A stretch of 7,616 bases of DNA from Deltaproteobacteria bacterium (GTDB lineage Bacteria > Desulfobacterota > Desulfobacteria > Desulfobacterales > C00003060). A program made the position numbers and the translations under genes. Within the stretch, counting starts at the first letter, position 1; each line of letters begins with the position of its first letter. The stretch is from assembly GCA_019309245.1 (NCBI GenBank), contig JAFDGP010000116.1, positions 1 to 7,616 of the forward strand, written 5' to 3'. Below, piece by piece: positions 6,213 to 7,616 of this stretch. Below the pieces are notes generated by a model. That model was given only the letters and a program-made list of their open reading frames with translations. It had not been told where the DNA came from and made no database searches.

Positions 6213-6674
6213 TTACTGGGCATCCTGCCTGCCCGACGGCCTTGGCCTGCCTGCCCGACGGTTGCGCTTTCGCATCTGCTTGAAGGCGTTTTTGAGGCGT
6301 TCGTAACGCTCAAGGCCCAGAATCTTTCTCACATTGAGCGCGAAACGGAATCGTTCGGATGTAAGATCAGACCGCGCCTTTTCCAGCTTTTTGAACTGGC
6401 GAGCTACCGCTGTTTCGTCCAGCGGGTCCTTTTCCAGGAGGTTTTCCAGTTCGAACCGCTCCTTTTGTACGGCACTTCTAAGGTCGATGAGTTTCCGCCT
6501 GCTGTCCACGAACAGATCATCCAGGTTGTCTTTTTCATTCTGAGTCAAGTCGAGTTGTTTTTCCAGTCTGGGCATGCGCCACCATTTGCCCGGTAGAATG
6601 TCCTGGGCATGTACAACCATCGGGGCAACCATGGCGCCGGCCAGCAGAATGGCGGTCAGGTTTTTTTTTAACAT
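6213..6674 (-). CDS. Secreted Spy/CpxP-like LTxxQ-type periplasmic protein
   Basis: This 153-residue protein has a clear signal peptide (lysines at 3-4, hydrophobic 6-21, probable cleavage after VHA at 23). The mature part is almost entirely helical and highly charged. LDLTQNEKD (41-49) is the LTxxQ-like motif of the Spy/CpxP family, and ILGLERYERLKNAF (118-131) is its usual second half. Family members are periplasmic anti-aggregation chaperones or envelope-stress and metal sensors. The mature chain has no His or Cys and few Met, so metal binding is unlikely. The ATG lies behind a strong AAGGAGG and overlaps the anti-sigma gene by seven bases. Codons 2-5 contain an uninterrupted run of nine A. 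The basic tail (about 135-153) is encoded across a 16-bp direct repeat. As last gene of a sigma/anti-sigma operon, it is likely an effector or feedback element of the response; that is inference. Confidence 0.85.
   Translation of the reverse strand: MLKKNLTAILLAGAMVAPMVVHAQDILPGKWWRMPRLEKQLDLTQNEKDNLDDLFVDSRRKLIDLRSAVQKERFELENLLEKDPLDETAVARQFKKLEKARSDLTSERFRFALNVRKILGLERYERLKNAFKQMRKRNRRAGRPRPSGRQDAQ
6224..6261. repeat. 16-bp direct repeat in the 3' end of the Spy-like gene
   Basis: CCTGCCTGCCCGACGG occurs at 6224-6239 and 6246-6261, a period of 22 bases. Because 22 is not a multiple of three, the two copies are read in different frames (RRAGR and PSGRQD). The copy number therefore decides which stop codon the protein uses. 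Confidence 0.85.
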
Positions 6675-7189
6675 GGTGCATCCTCCTTGTTCTTTGAGAC
6701 GACATCTTCCCGACTGGATGGAACGAGAAAGTCCATGAAGGCGTTATCAAAACCCACATCGGATATCAGAGCCATGGCCTGCCAGAATTCCGGCAGGGGA
6801 TCTTCTGAAAGCGCGGTGACTTCCATGAGGAATTGTTCGTCCCGGTCCATTTCTTGGTTCAAGGCGGCAAGCTGCACCTCCCGTCTAACGGGTCCGTAAG
6901 AGACGAAAAGCACCAGCACAGCCGCGGCCAGTGCCGCCACAAGGGCCTTTTGCCAGAGCCGGCGCGGACTGTGATTCACAGACAGACTAATGGACCTGGT
7001 GGGTGACGGCGAAAGGGCTTTTGCCATATGGCCAAGTCGAGTCAATGCCGCCTCCAGGCGGTGCTGTTCGGCCTGGCACCGGGGGCATGCGGCCAGATGC
7101 CTCTGCACAGAGTGCGGTACAGCAGTGCTGTCCACCAGCGCCTGAATCAACTGATCCTCATTGAGATGCGAGTCATGGTCTTTTTTCAC
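6668..7189 (-). CDS. Zinc-binding anti-sigma factor with one membrane segment
   Basis: With a GTG start at 7189 the product is 173 residues. That start has GGAGG about nine bases upstream, inside the end of the sigma gene, and follows the sigma stop by only four bases; a longer in-frame version beginning at 7300 would lie within the sigma coding region and is less likely. The N-terminal domain has HLAACPRC (H31-x3-C35-x2-C38), the zinc-site signature of ZAS anti-sigma factors. A membrane helix follows at about 80-98 (WQKALVAALAAAVLVLFVSY), then a 75-residue, mostly acidic region expected in the periplasm, ending in Cys. Such proteins hold their cognate ECF sigma factor inactive in the cytoplasm until a signal releases it. 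The TAA stop overlaps the next start by seven bases. The partner is inferred from adjacency to be the sigma factor at 7194-7616. Confidence 0.87.
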   Translation of the reverse strand: MKKDHDSHLNEDQLIQALVDSTAVPHSVQRHLAACPRCQAEQHRLEAALTRLGHMAKALSPSPTRSISLSVNHSPRRLWQKALVAALAAAVLVLFVSYGPVRREVQLAALNQEMDRDEQFLMEVTALSEDPLPEFWQAMALISDVGFDNAFMDFLVPSSREDVVSKNKEDAPC

Positions 7190-7193
7190 AGGC

Positions 7194-7616
7194 CTATTCC
7201 TCCACCAGCCGAAGTAGCTCAGGGGCTTGCCTGAACTTTTTAAGCGCCCGATACAGATGTGTCTTGACGGTACTTTCACTCTTGCCGATTGTTCGAGCAA
7301 TGTCTTCGATGTTAAGATGGTCCATGAACCTCAAGAAAAACACCTCGCGTTCCCACCGTGAAAGTCGTTTCGATAATGTCTTGATCTGCCGCCAGAAATC
7401 CTGTTTTATGACCTGATCCATGGCTGCCGGGTTTTTCTCGTCTGCGATATCGGCATTCTGGTCGCCTTTTTCTCGCTCGCCTCTAAGAAACCTCAGCATA
7501 CGGCGTTTCCGATGAAAATCATGGACCCGATTGACTGCGATGCGATACAGCCAGGGGCGAAAGCGTTCAGGGGCCTTGAGGGTATGCACCCTTTCAAAGG
7601 CCTTGATGAAGATTTC
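7194..7616 (-). CDS. ECF-type RNA polymerase sigma factor, 5' end outside the window
   Basis: The visible 140 residues are the C-terminal three quarters or so of a sigma-70 family ECF factor; the frame is open to the window edge. Residues 1-39 match the end of region 2: EIFIKAFERV, then FRPWLYRIAVNRVHDFHRKRR, which contacts the -10 element. A charged linker (about 40-70) leads to region 4 (about 73-135), with the helix-turn-helix DLNIEDIARTIGKSESTVKTHLYRALKKF-like segment (here beginning HLNIEDIA) that binds the -35 element. The GTG at 7589 is internal to the conserved region, so it is not the true start. The stop is TAG at 7196-7194, four bases before the anti-sigma GTG. It probably directs transcription of its own operon and other envelope-stress genes, as related factors do; its promoter lies beyond the window. 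Confidence 0.92.
   Translation of the reverse strand, partial: EIFIKAFERVHTLKAPERFRPWLYRIAVNRVHDFHRKRRMLRFLRGEREKGDQNADIADEKNPAAMDQVIKQDFWRQIKTLSKRLSRWEREVFFLRFMDHLNIEDIARTIGKSESTVKTHLYRALKKFRQAPELLRLVEE

Noticed and set aside
5879..6313. Minus-strand frame of 144 codons through the hypA-Spy intergenic region
   Set aside because: Its start lies inside the Spy-like gene in another frame without a ribosome binding site. It is explained by the palindromic repeat, although the outward peptide similarity is reported as a finding.
6213..7189. CnrX/CnrY-type nickel-cobalt sensing pair, suggested by hypA nearby
   Set aside because: The mature Spy-like protein has no His or Cys ligands, and hypA is on the opposite strand in a different operon.

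Overview
The window carries about ten genes on both strands of a moderately GC-rich bacterial chromosome. The gene set suggests a Gram-negative anaerobe of the deltaproteobacterial / Desulfobacterota type. It combines a compact single-chain aconitase of the 'Aquifex type', a membrane-anchored PpiD-like folding factor, the [NiFe]-hydrogenase nickel chaperone HypA, and several small cysteine-rich proteins. The taxonomic call is inference; no rRNA or other marker gene is present. No tRNA, CRISPR array, insertion sequence or phage gene was seen.

Left part (1-1220): a small protein whose core resembles the last helix and hairpin of histidine-kinase ATPase domains (10-291, +), a cysteine-rich putative zinc-ribbon protein (425-781, +), and, facing it, a second small CxxC/CxxC protein (916-1218, -) with a near-perfect ribosome binding site. 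None of these three has a known function that I can name.

Intergenic region 1219-1677: no convincing gene. It separates the leftward small gene from the rightward operon, so it should hold promoters for both. It contains several short palindromes and a 13-codon ORF overlapping the aconitase start.

Central operon (1678-5882, +): aconitate hydratase, then a PpiD/SurA-like peptidyl-prolyl isomerase 21 bases later, then hypA, whose ATG shares one base with the ppiD stop. The tight packing indicates co-transcription of a TCA-cycle [4Fe-4S] enzyme, an envelope folding factor and a nickel-insertion chaperone, which are functionally unrelated on their face.

Convergent intergenic region 5883-6212: a small hairpin right at the hypA stop, then a long imperfect inverted repeat (5984-6102). 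Its two arms, read outward, encode almost the same 13-residue peptide, and it is flanked by a 9-base direct repeat. This is the most interesting non-genic structure in the window.

Right part (6213-7616, -): a compact stress-response operon read leftward. It has an ECF sigma factor (5' end outside the window), a zinc-binding anti-sigma factor with one membrane segment, and a secreted Spy/CpxP-like LTxxQ helical protein. The genes are joined by a 4-base gap and a 7-base overlap, so they are probably translationally coupled. The mature Spy-like protein has no His or Cys, which argues for protein-folding or envelope stress rather than CnrX-type metal sensing.
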